A DNA stretch of 64,000 nt from Gonocerus acuteangulatus (lineage: Eukaryota; Arthropoda; Insecta; Hemiptera; Coreidae): NCBI GenBank assembly GCA_946811695.1, contig OX328123.1, forward strand, positions 16,467,178-16,531,177, given 5' to 3'. A program made the position numbers and the translations under genes. A model generated the notes under the pieces. That model worked only from the letters and a program-made list of their open reading frames with translations, made no database searches and was not told the origin of the DNA. Positions 1 to 11,258 of the stretch are shown here, piece after piece (position 1 is the first letter of the stretch; each line of letters begins with the position of its first letter).

Positions 1-154
1 TTATAATTTTACATATCCTGTTTTATTGACAAATACCTTATCCTACTATAAGCTATCGAAAACATAACAAGCTATATAAAACTAAGAGAAAGATAGAAAA
101 GGAACCGTAAAAATAAACAAAACCAACTACTTCAACGATTTTTGTCGCGCGAAT

Positions 155-757
155 AAAACCGTGCGAGAAACGTGTGTTTGATTAAGGTTGCTCACAAATG
201 TTATATAATTATATAATCAATAAAATGAAATAATGAAGCTTGGAAAATTTTATTTTCATCGATTAGGAATCGTGGGCCAAGTTCACAGATTTAAATTGAA
301 GGTTTCAGAACAAAAAAAGGTTTTAAACAGTTCAAACTATTTTGTGTAAGTCTGCCTTGGCTTACTTCGTTACTAACAATATTTCTGTTTTGGTAGACTT
401 AAAAAAAATTGCTGCTATCGAATATTTTTACAAACCTTGACTTATCCCATTTCATTACAAAATAGGTAAAAGAACAGCCTGATTTTGAAAAAAAAAAAAA
501 TATAGGAAACGTTCTTTGTTATTTGTTTCGCACTATTCTTCTTGATTTTTAAATGATTTTCAAAAGCTATTCACGACTCATAAAAAATATGTTTAGCAAA
601 CTATGAACAAATTTTAATTAAAAAAATGTCAAAAGGCACAATACGCTTATATTGCTCATTAATATGTTGATAAATTTAAATTATTTAATTTGATTTTCAG
701 AAAATTAATATCGACTTGTGGAGACGTTCAACGCGTTATATATTATATAACGCGTTC
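155..757 (+). repeat. dispersed repeat, copy 1
   Basis: This stretch matches, in inverted orientation, a second copy at about 27692-28230. Shared landmarks include the GTTTGATTA / GCTCACAAATG block, TATATAATTATATAATCA, the GGAATCGTGGGCCAAGTTC block and GCGTATTGTGC. No coding capacity or clear termini are visible, so it is an unclassified mobile-element-type repeat. Sequence 1-154 shows nothing recognisable. Confidence 0.6.
730..756. repeat. perfect 13-bp-arm palindrome
   Basis: AACGCGTTATATA and its exact reverse complement are separated by one T. It lies at the edge of the dispersed repeat copy. Confidence 0.9.
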
Positions 758-959
758 TATTTATTATAATGAACCCACGTTATTTTCGAGATCTATGGGC
801 TCTGAAAGTGAAAATTATTAGTTTGCATTTCCGGATTGCGTCATGAGGTCAACCTCATAAGTGGGTTTCCTACCTATTGATGGAGGAAGGTAGCTAAAAG
901 GTACGTATATGCTCACTCCTGCCGAGAAGAAGGTTGTAACCTGTAGATAAAGTCTACAA

Positions 960-1065
960 AATCTGTTATTTTGTAGAAGGACTCTCCGCGTGTTCTAATG
1001 GCAAGCACCTTAGGTTTTCATGCTGGGAACGTGGGTTCGATTCCCGCCTGTTGCAGGCTGACTTT
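960..1065 (+). repeat. tRNA-like SINE head or tRNA pseudogene
   Basis: A pol III box A-like segment (TTCTAATGGCAAGCACC) is followed about 30 bp later by a good box B (GGGTTCGATTCCC). The arms do not fold into an obvious cloverleaf, and no anticodon can be assigned with confidence. The GTAACCTGTAGAT phrase just upstream (about 938) recurs near 1126 and, inverted, near 13049 and 55530, as expected for dispersed SINE sequence. A functional tRNA is unlikely. Confidence 0.5.
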
Positions 1066-1414
1066 ATGCAGCAATGGACCCACTAAAAAATACGTTGCTA
1101 GACCATGTGTGTTTAGAAATGGTAGCAACCTGTAGTTATCCCTTTGTTGCTAATAATGAACTATAAGCGGAAAAATAAATTTTGAAGTTACGTTAAACTT
1201 TGAATAATAAATGCAAATAATACGGATAATTATTATTATATTTTGCCTCATTTTAGGGATGATAACGATTAAAGTCAATAAGATTAGTCAAAATATGGTT
1301 TAAGTAAACTATTGAGTTTAAGCCTTCAACATCAACATTGTTAGTAAGTAAACGTTTTAGTATTGGATTAATGTTGCAAAGTCAGCACTTGGTTTTATCT
1401 TATTTACTTATCAC

Positions 1415-1629
1415 CAGTGTTGGGCAAAATTATTCAGAATGATGAATAATGATTAATGAATAAATGTATTATTTCATTCATGAATGAAGAATAATTACTT
1501 TTATTCATTATTCGTTATTCTGTGAATGGAGTTTATGTTTTATTTACAAATTATTCGAATGATCATTCAGAATAAACATGTTTTAGTGAATAACGATAGA
1601 TTTATTATAATGTTGGCAGCCAGAAATAC

Positions 1630-1685
<56 letters not shown>

Positions 1686-1886
1686 TTGAGTAGGATTATT
1701 CAGTAGACCAACTAGAAATAAATAATAACGAATGATGAATAACGAATAATGAATAACGAATAATTCCTTGAATAATTCATGATGTACCTTGTGAATAAGA
1801 TAATTCAGTGAATTATTCATCATTCACTAAAAATTTATTCGAATGATCATTCGAATAATAATTTATTCGAATAATGCCCAACACTG
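1415..1886. mobile_element. hAT-type miniature transposon, 472 bp, with 8-bp target duplication
   Basis: Terminal inverted repeats CAGTGTTGGGCA and TGCCCAACACTG are flanked by a perfect 8-bp duplication, CTTATCAC (1407-1414 and 1887-1894). An 8-bp duplication with CAGTG ends is typical of the hAT superfamily. The interior is made of GAATAAT-type words on both strands plus a (TA)n(TG)n tract at 1631-1685, and has no transposase. It is a non-autonomous element mobilised in trans. Confidence 0.85.
1631..1685. repeat. (TA)n(TG)n microsatellite
   Basis: Pure TA dinucleotides run into TG dinucleotides inside the hAT-type element. Confidence 0.95.
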
Positions 1887-1894
1887 CTTATCAC

Positions 1895-3280
1895 ACACAA
1901 GTGCGCTAGAGGAGAACGTCTACTTATCATAATTTGTATTAAAGAATTCTTCTCGCTTGAACATTAATACACAAAACTGTATTCTTCCGTCAGTTTATTT
2001 AAGGTCGAATGACACTGCTCAGTAAATTGAGGTGTTTTAAATATTCGGATGACATTCCTCAATTTTGAAAATTATATATACGTATATTCATATGTATGTG
2101 TTTAGTTTTACAATAATTTGAGAAACTTAATTTTTTTCGTTACAAAGTCAATTGCAAAATTATTATGCAAACGCTATCAAACTGATTAAAACGAAATGTA
2201 TTAGGTTGTTTTATTATGTAATAACCATTTTTTCTAAGAATATGAAGGACCTAAATTCATTTTAAGTCGCCGATATTTTTCATACGTATTGCTATTTTTC
2301 TCTGTTATAAATCAATTTTAACATTTATGAATTATAATAATAATAGAAAATTTTATTACAAGTATTTTGACTTGTTAAGAAGTTCTCTGACATGAATACT
2401 TTTGTAGTTATGAACAAAACTAGTATTAAAAAAAGCGAAAAAAATAGACGTTTTTCGTTACTTTTTGAGTATATTCAAAGATGTGGTTTATTGAGCAAAC
2501 GCCGATTTATAGCTTGCGCTTAATAGTTAATGCTGATTATTGGGGATTAACCATTCACGCACATGAAAGATCTCGATGCGAGCTACAAGTTTTGTCCTTT
2601 TCGATAGGTCTTACCGCTTAAAAAGTATCTAAATTGTGTCCCCCGTAGACGATACGATCTCCAAGATGTTTGTTGATCATTTTAGTTCCTGAGAAATGCC
2701 CTAATGCGTCATTATCTTATAATGTATTTGAAGAAATGTGATAATCCTCCATCCAGAGCGTTTACTCACTAAACCTTCTCCATTAACTAGCCCGTTCTAT
2801 AGTTGCTGTCTATTAACGAAAGGACAAGGCCAAACCATTTGCTTAGAAATCTATGGACTTATAGGTCAGGTAGTTTCAGCTTTATATACGAGTCAATATC
2901 CATTACACATTCCACGATTAGGTTTAATTTACGGTATGCCTCTAGAGAAATAGGAGAAGAATACTTTAATAAAAAATTAGTTAATAAAGAAGGCTGCCCA
3001 ACTTTATTAGGTTTCTGGTTTATGCTTGGTCATTTCCTCTCTATCTTAAAGTGTTGAAAACAATTGTTCAGAAATAACCCCATTTGCAGACACAATTTTT
3101 CCCCACATTTTTGGCAGGGGGTTACAAATATGTATGAGTTTGGTACAAAAATAATGCAGGTTTTCAGGTTACCAAAGTCGTTTCAGAAGGATAAAAAATG
3201 TTTAGAGGTCAGCACCGAACTCTCTTCCAACGTCCCAAAACTTTAGGCGTGGGTTTTCTTCCATTAACCCGTTCGAAACA
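1895..3280. other. AT-rich stretch without a supported gene
   Basis: Only short open frames occur. The frame at 2803-3057 (84 codons) has no domain I recognise and no codon pattern to separate it from chance. No terminal repeats or tandem repeats are evident. Confidence 0.5.
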
Positions 3281-3661
3281 GATAGCCAATTTCGTGACAA
3301 TGGGTTGGCTTTCCTCGTGGCCTGATAGCCACTTTCGTCACAACGGGTTGGCATTCCTCGTGGCCAGATAGCCACTTTCGTGACAATGGGTTGGCATTCC
3401 TCGTGGCCAGATAGCTACTTTCGTGACAACGGGCCGGCATTCCTCGTGGCCAGATAGCCACTTTCGTGACAGCGGGTCGGCATTCCTCGTGGCCAGATAG
3501 CCACTTTCGTGATAACGAGCTGACATTCCTCCTGGCCAGATAGCCACTTTCGTGACAACGGCTTGGCATTCCTCGAGGCCAGATAGCCACTTTCTTGACA
3601 ACGGCTTGGCATTTCTCGTGGCCAGATAGCCACTTTCTTGACAGGGCCATTTCTTCGCTTC
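3281..3661. repeat. 43-bp minisatellite, about 9 copies
   Basis: Units beginning GATAGCCACTTTCGTGAC recur at 3324, 3367, 3410, 3453, 3496, 3539, 3582 and 3625, with a degenerate unit before them. The units differ by a few substitutions each. The period is not a multiple of three, so every frame cycles through the unit, and the open frames on the minus strand are by-products of the repeat. Confidence 0.92.
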
Positions 3662-5797
3662 GTGACTGAAAGCCACCGCTGTGACAGCTTTTTGCAATAT
3701 CTAAAGATATGTTTTTTTTAAGCTCTAGTCACTCTTCAAGCTCTAGTATCTGCTAGAATTCATAAAAATCCAATTTGAGTCTATTAAAAACAGGTTGCTC
3801 TCTGCTACCCGGAACTTTTGCGTAGTTCTGATTCCTGTGAAGGGCCTTATTTGTGTGTTACTAGTTGATATGTATAAAGTGATCATGTTCCGTAGATATT
3901 ATGCCAACGCCGAAACATATGACTTGATATAAATTTTATAAAAAATAATTTCTAACATTTTTAAAGGAAATTAAAAAAACGTCATTAACCCTGCGTCGGG
4001 CGCAATGGTTCTATTGGGATGGGTACCTTCCTAGGTCGGTCCCGTCTACACAGCAACCCCCTTTAATTGTATATCAAATCGTTTGGAAAGTGGATACAGC
4101 GTCGCCGTTCCAATAGCATCATTGCGCCTGAACCCGTCACAAATATTGCAGTTTGAAAATTTTCTTAAAAATATTTTTTTTTTCATTATTTGGGTCATTT
4201 AAACAGTATTTGAGAAGCCGTTCACTCATATAATCGCAATACGTCGTTTGGTGAATTATTTAATAATGAAAATGCGAAAAAAGTAGTTCTATTCTTACGC
4301 AGATTTATCCCAACATGCCAGAAAACATTTGATCTGATCATCAGAGTAATGTGAGGTTCATTTGGGGGTTATTCCAGTGCATTTTCGAGGACTAATTGAG
4401 CTCGATCAATGAATATATGTTGATTGATAATGATAATTGGCTCAAATTTGCCAAATATTCAGGGGCTTGGAAAGGTTCCCGTGGAACCAGGAGGGTGTAC
4501 ACGGGCTCCGCTCCACGGGCACTTAAGGTCTTGCTGGTTGCCATCTCGTAAGGATAAAACCCCTCAGTTATTCTTAATCAACAACAGCAAGCCTACCGCG
4601 CCATCCTTTTCTTTGAAATCTCATGGACGAAATTGTTGGAACCATCTCTGACCGATATTACGAGCGGTTTGTTCCGGACTTTGAACATGACGAAAATCTT
4701 GGCACAGAGAACTTCAGGGGTTTCTAATCTTAGAAAATATTGAACAAATCTTTGTGGAAAAACAACTTTAATAATCATTTTTTATAATAAATTACCTAGA
4801 ATTTAGATTGTCTTTATATACTTGACAAGCACTTGCTTAAATCGGAATAATAATAATTTCAAATGAAATTTATCGTTCACTGTATTTTCACTATATTTTA
4901 AACGTATCTAAACAGAAGCCTTCACCTCCTGGACCCTAGTAAAGTCTTCAGCCAAGTCCAGTAGAAATATAGAGCACAGCCTCAATAAAAACTGCTATAA
5001 ATCATATCAGAATGATATTAAACAGGATAGTTTATAGTTACCGGAGGAGAAATACTTGGACTTGGATCATAATAATTGAATAAAGCTATACATATTTTAT
5101 ATTATTATTTTCTTATATTTCTTGGCATGTGATCTATTAAAATCGGTTGACAAATTGATTTTTGAAGCGTTGCACATAGGAGTATTTCAGGTAAACAGCC
5201 GGACAAAATAGGAAATCTCAAAAGTAACGTAATTGTACACAAACCGCATTTTTATTTTTCTACGATAACCTGTTCATTAAAAGGCAGCTTAGCTATCTGC
5301 CCCATCTCAGTCATCGTGCCTGTCCACAGTGGCAGTCCGAATCTAGCCCTTGTATTAATTACACGATTCTCTTCTCAGCAATCTACTTTGTGCTTAAAAA
5401 TCGAAACGTCCTTTTGTGGCAAAAAACTGAAGGAGCAACGACTTGAACGAGGAACCGGAAGGGTAGTACTACATATTAAAGCAAGTTTCGTTTATTTTAC
5501 TCTCTATCTTCAGCTTTTACGGTCATTAGAAGACACTTATTACAAGCCAATTCTTTTAAAAAATTGCAGATAAATTAGTGTTTTTGATTATGTGTCGTGC
5601 ACGGTCCGGTCAGAGTTTTGATATGTGCATTAAATTTAAGGTCTCAGTAAGTGTATCCAAGAAAAAAATCGATCCCCAACGTTCACAATAATATTTTAAC
5701 GTACATCAAAAATAAGGAGTCAAAATTCTCAAAATGGGTTAGGTATCATCACTTGTTTCTATTGTTAGGTACAAATATCTTCCAAAGAGTGAAAAAA
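3662..5797. other. intergenic sequence with one small inverted repeat
   Basis: The only structure is an imperfect 22-bp inverted pair, 3998-4019 against 4108-4129 (GGCGCAATG...CTATTGG), spanning about 130 bp. It could be a decayed miniature element. Open frames at 4424-4651 and 5316-5573 resemble no family I know and have no visible splice or promoter context. Confidence 0.4.
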
Positions 5798-6308
5798 ATC
5801 ACCAGGATGGAATTATATGCCATTCTTAAAGAAATGAAAGGTAGAAAAATCACCAGGATGGAATTATATGCCATTCTTAAAGAAATGAAAGGTAGAAAAA
5901 TCACCAGGATGGAATTATATGCCATTCTTAAAGAAATGAAAGGTAGAAAAATCACCAGGATGGAATTATATGTCATTCTTAAAGAAATGAAAGGTAGAAA
6001 AATCACCAGGATGGAATTATATGCCATTCTTAAATAAATGGAAGGTAGAAAAATCACCAGGATGGAATTATATGCCATTCTTAAAGAAATGAAAGGTAGA
6101 AAAATCACCAGGATGGAATTATATGCCATTCTTAAAGAAATGAAAGGTAGAAAAATCACCAGGATGGAATTATATGCCATTCTTAAAGAAATGAAAGGTA
6201 GAAAAATAACCAGGATGGAATTATATGCCATTCTTAAAGAAATGAAAGGTAGAAAAATCACCAGGATGGAATTATATGCCATTCTTAAAGAAATGAAAGG
6301 TAGAAAAA
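5798..6308 (+). repeat. 51-bp minisatellite, 10 copies, 17-codon unit
   Basis: Units starting ATCACCAGGATGG repeat every 51 bp, from 5798 to the last start at 6257. On the plus strand each unit reads KITRMELYAILKEMKGR. Because 51 is divisible by three the frame stays open on both strands. The fifth plus-strand copy has a stop (AAATAAATGG). The frame enters from about 5651 and exits into a short tail ending near 6331. Copies are almost identical, which points to recent expansion or homogenisation. No domain is recognised and expression is unsupported. Confidence 0.93.
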
Positions 6309-6471
6309 TGGATGAAGAATTTGTGATCTAAGAAAAAAAAAACTTATGACTTCATTTCCACCCGAAGAAAGGAGTGTTTTTGTTAGGTTTTTTAAATATT
6401 TCAAGTAATTTTTTTAAGAAAACTGGACGGCTTCAAATAGCACCGATGAAAGATTTGTAAAAAATAATAAA

Positions 6472-6597
6472 CGGCTCTAGCCACGTTGAATTCACTGGAT
6501 CCCGTTGATCACCGAAGTTAAGCAACGTCGCGCGTGGCAAGTATGTAAATGGAATATAGACAATTTGTTTATAAGTTGACCCACGTGTCGGTGGATC

Positions 6598-6653
<56 letters not shown>

Positions 6654-6654
6654 A

Positions 6655-6671
<17 letters not shown>
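6472..6671 (+). mobile_element. 5S rRNA-derived SINE (SINE3-like) with long A tail
   Basis: The head resembles insect 5S rRNA: CCACGTTGAATTCAC, then GATCACCGAAGTTAAGCA (the 5S box A region), then a degraded box C around ATGTAAATGG. The 5S resemblance fades after about 90 bp into a short unrelated body, and a nearly pure A tract of about 70 bp follows (6601-6671). A 5S-promoter head with a poly(A) tail is the architecture of SINE3-class retroposons. A functional 5S gene is excluded because the 3' third is missing. No target duplication was found. Confidence 0.7.
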
Positions 6672-6688
<17 letters not shown>

Positions 6689-6810
6689 TTATAATATGTA
6701 GTACATATTATGTACCTGATTTTGATTAATTATTGTTTTTTAATACAAAAGAAGGTAATATTCTACAAAAATAATTTTGTCCGGGTTTTGACCTTGAATA
6801 CTCCTATGTG

Positions 6811-6857
6811 CGTTGGGTGAAAGAGTTGTTATAAATTAACAACTCTTTCACCCAACG
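6811..6857. repeat. perfect 21-bp-arm hairpin
   Basis: CGTTGGGTGAAAGAGTTGTT plus A is followed by a 5-base loop (TAAAT) and its exact reverse complement. The stem is long and mismatch-free. No poly(U) or other terminator context is present. Confidence 0.95.
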
Positions 6858-8314
6858 TATTTCGACGTATTAGTACATTACACAGGCCCGGTGTACTATA
6901 AATTTACCGGGGCATGAAATTAGTTGATCATGTTATGGGTTAAAATTTAATATTAGTTGGATATACTTCCTGAAAAGTTTAGTTCTAGGTTATTCTTGTG
7001 TATTATTTTTACTAATGTGAATATTTATTATACTCTTTCTTTTGAAGATATTATTTTTTTATTTATTGATTCTTTGAAGTTTGTTGACGTAAAAATAGTA
7101 CTTTATCGTAAAAATAGTACTTTATTATTATAAACCTGTTGTGTAAACGCAGTTTTGTCTTCTTTCATTATCGTCTATGCTTTAGTTTAAAAAAAAAAAT
7201 GAATTGATTAATTAATAAATCATTAAAAAACAAAACAAAGAACTATTTAATCTTATCGTAAGTTAAAGAAAAGACAATAATTATAACAATTTTTAAGTTT
7301 ATGATATGGATATTAATTTCTATGTTTTAAAATATATTAATTTTCTAAGTTTAAGTAAACAATATAATTAGTCTTAGTTTAAATTACTTAGGTTAAAATT
7401 ATAGATTGAAAACCACCTACATTAGAAACACAAAAATATTGTTGTATTTTCTGCCAAACAAAAAAAAAAAAATAATATAAAAATATCAATATCATGTTTT
7501 TGTTTTTGTTTTTGTTTTTAAATAAGGTTCAATGTATATTTCGTGACTAATACAAATTCATTTTCTTAAATGTGAATTGGATTTACTCATAAATTTTAAG
7601 AGGCACACATTACGTACGGTGATTTCATAAAAAAAAAAAAACTAAAAAAAAAAAACAAAAAAAAAATATAATGAATCACGAATACACAGTAGCTTCATAA
7701 TTCATTTATTTTTTTTAATAAAAATGCACAAGCTTTTGATAAATCTTTACTTGGAAGGATTAGTGTTTATTTAATAAATTCAAGGCTATTTTGATAAATA
7801 CGGGCCCTGCTACCTGTCTCAGGATCATTAAGGGTAATTTGAATAAATATTTTAAAACATGTCTATAATTAAATTTACATGATTGTTAAACACTTCCACG
7901 AATATATTCATATCTTTATAGGTCTGTATTATATTCTACAAAAAAAAAAAAAAAAAAAAAAACTACCTTACTTTTAGTAATTCGCCACCTGTAGGACTCT
8001 CAGTTTTTTTTTTTTTTTTATTCTTCTGATACATAATTTTCAATAGAGTGAATTTCATGATATTGTACCTACTACATATTTGGCTGAAGTGATAACAAGA
8101 TTGTAAAACTAAAAATTCATAATTCAAATAATGCTGGTAATGTGCAAAAGTGAATTCAAAAGATATTGTTTAAAAACATTAACTTTCATACCCTTAGGCG
8201 GTATTAACCCTCTTAACTAGCAGTTGCAGTAGAACAAGGGTGTTGGCAAATTGATAGCAGTAAAAAAAAATTATCTTTCTTTCAGCCTAGAATCCAATAT
8301 TTTTTAACTATTCG
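6858..8314. other. AT-rich intergenic stretch
   Basis: Several A or T homopolymer tracts (about 7190, 7460, 7630-7670, 7940, 8008) lie in otherwise unstructured AT-rich sequence. No open frame of note and no terminal repeats are visible. The A tracts may mark old retroposon tails. Confidence 0.5.
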
Positions 8315-8319
8315 GTTAT

Positions 8320-8382
8320 CATCCCACGCATGAGAGTCTAAGACGTTAGCCACTAGACCACGGGGAGACCCAGCTCATGTAA
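8320..8382 (-). repeat. tRNA-like SINE fragment
   Basis: On the minus strand GGTCTCCCCGTGGTCTAGTGG resembles a tRNA 5' arm and box A, followed by an anticodon-like region. The expected box B is degenerate (GGGATGATAACC). It is best read as a decayed tRNA-derived retroposon. Confidence 0.45.
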
Positions 8383-8394
8383 AATAATAGACTT

Positions 8395-8558
8395 TTTACA
8401 GGCTATGATAAACAGAGCACCAATTAGTGCCATGATTTCTAGCGTATTTTACAGGCTATGATAAATAGAGCACCAATTAGTGCCATGATTTCTAGAGTAT
8501 TTTTACAGGCTATGATAAACGGAGCACCAATTAGTGCCATGATTTCTAGCGTATTTTT
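8395..8558. repeat. three tandem copies of a 53-54-bp unit
   Basis: TTTTACAGGCTATGATAAA with the following GAGCACCAATTAGTGCCATG recurs at about 8395, 8448 and 8501. The units differ at only a few positions. Confidence 0.9.
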
Positions 8559-9137
8559 AAATCTTTCAATCAACGTCCAGCGACGATCCTCTGTTCTTTC
8601 CACTTCCGGTGTTTGCTTCCGTAAATCTTCGTTATAAAAATGTTTACTGACTTATGAAATGCAACTAGAGGGATATTGACATCTCGGGCTGCTCCTTATG
8701 GTCAGGGCTGAATTCGAATAATATTTATAGCTCTTGCTTTTCCTGAAGTACTGGTCGTATATCTGATACGACCAGTACTCAATACGAGTAAATGAGACAT
8801 TTATTCATAATCCATCATAATTTACTCATGATCATGAGATAGTTCTAGTAAGATTCGAAGAATTTCTAAGAAAGAAGTTGTTTTCCCTGTTCCTCCCTAT
8901 CAGCCCAGGTACTCTAGGGCCTCGAGTACGATACGAGCGATGAGCGACAGAACGACAGAGCGACTGAGCGATTAGCGGTAGAGTGGTGCCGGCTACGATA
9001 CAGAGCGGCTGGACGGTAATTTCCTTTAGTATCCGTGGTCGCATACTCCAATATACGTTCTTTAATATTATTTTAAATGTTTAGTTAGTAAAAACATATT
9101 ACCTTGCGAGTTTAATTTCCAACCTCTTCTCATAGTT
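8559..9137. other. intergenic stretch with a hairpin and short GAGCGA-type repeats
   Basis: A perfect hairpin occupies 8748-8778 (13-bp arms GTACTGGTCGTAT, loop ATCTG). At about 8930-8980, irregular repeats of GAGCGA/GACAGA words occur. No coding sequence is recognised. Confidence 0.6.
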
Positions 9138-10218
9138 TCTTGGTTATGATTGTATTTTTAAAAAGTCCGTCACGCAGGAGCTGCATAACTAAGCACTTTC
9201 CTCAGAATTTGTGTAGTGGAGTCTGCTTTCCAGAACAATTTGCTTAAAATATCCTACATAAATAAAATAAAAACATGAATAGTTCTCTTTTAAATTTGTA
9301 ATGAGTAACTGATCAATTATTAATTTGCTTCCAGAGTTATGTTTACACATGGTACCTATTACACTATGTAATAAATACAAAAAACTCATATTATCGTATT
9401 TTGATCTAACGCAGGAACAGGATACAGTCACTCTAGTGGTAGAAAGCGCTCCTTGCGGCGGCTTTGTGAACCTACGTCTGGCGGGCTTTTCTATTGAAAT
9501 ATATTACAAAGTAACCCCCCCCCCCTTTCCGATTGACCGATTCAGCTCATTTTTACAACACTTCGTTCTCATGAGTTACCCACGACGTATACCGCGTTTC
9601 GTTACAATACAGCAGAAATTACGACCAGTATGAGCATATTAGTAATTTGGGTCCGGAGTAAACCCCCCCTCCTAATGAACCGATTTAGTTTATTTTTACA
9701 ACACATATTTACCTGTAGATTACCACTAGGAATAACGAGTTTCGTCGAAATATACCTAAAATCACGGCTGGTAGTGGCGAATTGGTATTGTCGGTCCGGA
9801 GTAAACCCCCCCTCCTTATGAACCGATTTAGTTCATTTTTATATCTCACTTTTCTCTCTATATTACCACTACGAATACCAAGTTTCGATGAAATATAACA
9901 AATATAACGGCTGACATAGTCAAATTAGTGTTTTGGGTTCGGGGTAAACCCCCCCCCCCCCTTCCGGTGGACCGACTTTGGTGGTTAACGAACTCGTTCA
10001 ATCGTTTGCTAATTGAATGCTATATACCAAGTTTCGTGACGAAAAAACAAAACCTCTGGCAGCTATCGTGTTAACAGACACACACATATATATAAATTTT
10101 AACGGGGGTCATTTTCGGTGTCTACTAGGTAGGATCGATAAAGATTTGAAGAAATTTTTCAAAACTTCCGTCATGAGTCCAACCTCAATAGCTACTTTCC
10201 TTCGGAGGAAAGTGCTAA
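9138..10218 (+). mobile_element. non-autonomous Helitron/Helentron-like element, copy 1
   Basis: The same sequence occurs inverted at 51802-52880, and its 3' end recurs at the window edge (63836-64000). Near the 5' side it carries AAAAAGTCCGTCACGCAGGAG. It then has about four tandem units of about 143 bp, a short TA tract, and a 3' hairpin CTTTCCTTCGGAGGAAAG followed by TGCTAAAA. Sequence identity between copies stops at the CTAA side, which fixes that end. A 5' end, internal repeats, a microsatellite and a 3' hairpin match the layout described for HINE/DINE-type non-autonomous Helentrons. No protein is encoded, and the exact 5' base is uncertain. Confidence 0.65.
9508..10080 (+). repeat. about four tandem units of about 143 bp inside the Helitron-like element
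   Basis: The phrase GTCCGGAGTAAACCCCCC recurs at 9651, 9794 and 9937, with a degenerate first unit near 9508. Each unit continues with ACCGATTTAGTTxATTTTTA and AGTTTCGxxGAAATAT. Units are quite diverged from one another. Confidence 0.8.
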
Positions 10219-11247
10219 AACACTGTGTCTGTCATTCCATGCTTTGCATTTCCGAAATTAAAAGCTCACATGTACTATCATCCAATTTACTCTTTTATTA
10301 GTATTCCTATTTTTAAATTATTTTAGAGAGCTGGGTTTCTTATCATTGAACGTTAAAATTTAAATTATAATAAAAATTATTTATAAGAAAGGTAGCTAGA
10401 AGGTTATAAGTATTGGAAGGTTATAAGAATTGAAAGGTTATATACACTGAATGGCTAAAAACATCTTTCCACGCAATTTAATAAACAAGGGAAACAAAAA
10501 AACACAAATGTGAATTCACAAAGTTGCTCTACATTTTATTAACTTTCATTTTTTAAAAAATGCATTAAAATCGGCTAAGATAAAGAGGCTGTAGCATTTT
10601 TTGTAGGAAGAAAAATATAATGTCTAGGGTGAGTGACCAGAAATATTGTAATGTCTGTGCTGAGCGATGAGCGACAGTCTGGAACGTGCAAGCGAAGTCA
10701 TGCCTATTGTAGACAGTCCTCCCTCATTCCTACTGCACTCCAGCTTGACATTATTCTGAGCGACTTAATCCTGATTTGTTTTGTAAACTAATAGTTAGAG
10801 GATTATATTGTATAGTAGGGCATTATTTATATGTACCTATATAATTATTTTCAATATAAACTGTGCTAGATACGCAAAAGCAAACGATACATTTTATTTT
10901 CCTAAGTATTTTTTTCAATTAAAGCGAAGCGCATTTCTGATGCACTCCGATGCTAAAACGCCCCTTAAAGTGACAGTTCAATTTTGACTTTGATAACTCC
11001 GTGTGAAATTATTGACTATAGCCTTCTTTCGTCTTCATCTTGTATATTCCCTATTTCTTATTTTAAACTCCTTACATCTTCAGCCTGCAAATTTCCGAAT
11101 GGATATTAAGCATTTTGTGTATCTAGCTACCCAATCGGAGTTCTATTATTAAAAATTAATATATTATTAAACAATTTGTAACTAGTCGAGTTTTGTTACC
11201 ATTTATTTGTCACGATGATTTTAAATTTGAGCATATCAGTGTTTAAT
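10219..11247. other. intergenic, no supported feature
   Basis: AT-rich sequence with three nearby AAGGTTATA words near 10400 and a single GAGCGATGAGCGACAG word at about 10664 that echoes 8938. No coding signal is recognised. Confidence 0.45.
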
Positions 11248-11258
11248 ATATAAGAATT

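Noticed and set aside
960..1065. Functional tRNA gene
   Set aside because: Box A and B are present but no acceptor stem or plausible cloverleaf could be drawn, and neighbouring phrases recur as SINE sequence.
2738..3057. Possible small gene
   Set aside because: Two overlapping frames of similar length and no domain, splice or promoter context. Chance is sufficient.
3264..3697. Three overlapping minus-strand frames rich in SRKWLSGHE
   Set aside because: They are different phases of a 43-bp repeat. The period is not a multiple of three, so the same words appear in every frame.
5749..6282. 177-codon hydrophobic minus-strand frame
   Set aside because: It is the antisense of the 51-bp minisatellite and has no promoter, splice or homology support.
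6472..6600. Functional 5S rRNA gene
   Set aside because: Similarity ends after about 90 bp and a poly(A) tail follows, as in a retroposon.
9325..9821. Plus-strand frames of 102 and 63 codons
   Set aside because: They lie in the non-coding internal units of the Helitron-like element and are not kept open in the inverted copy at 51802.
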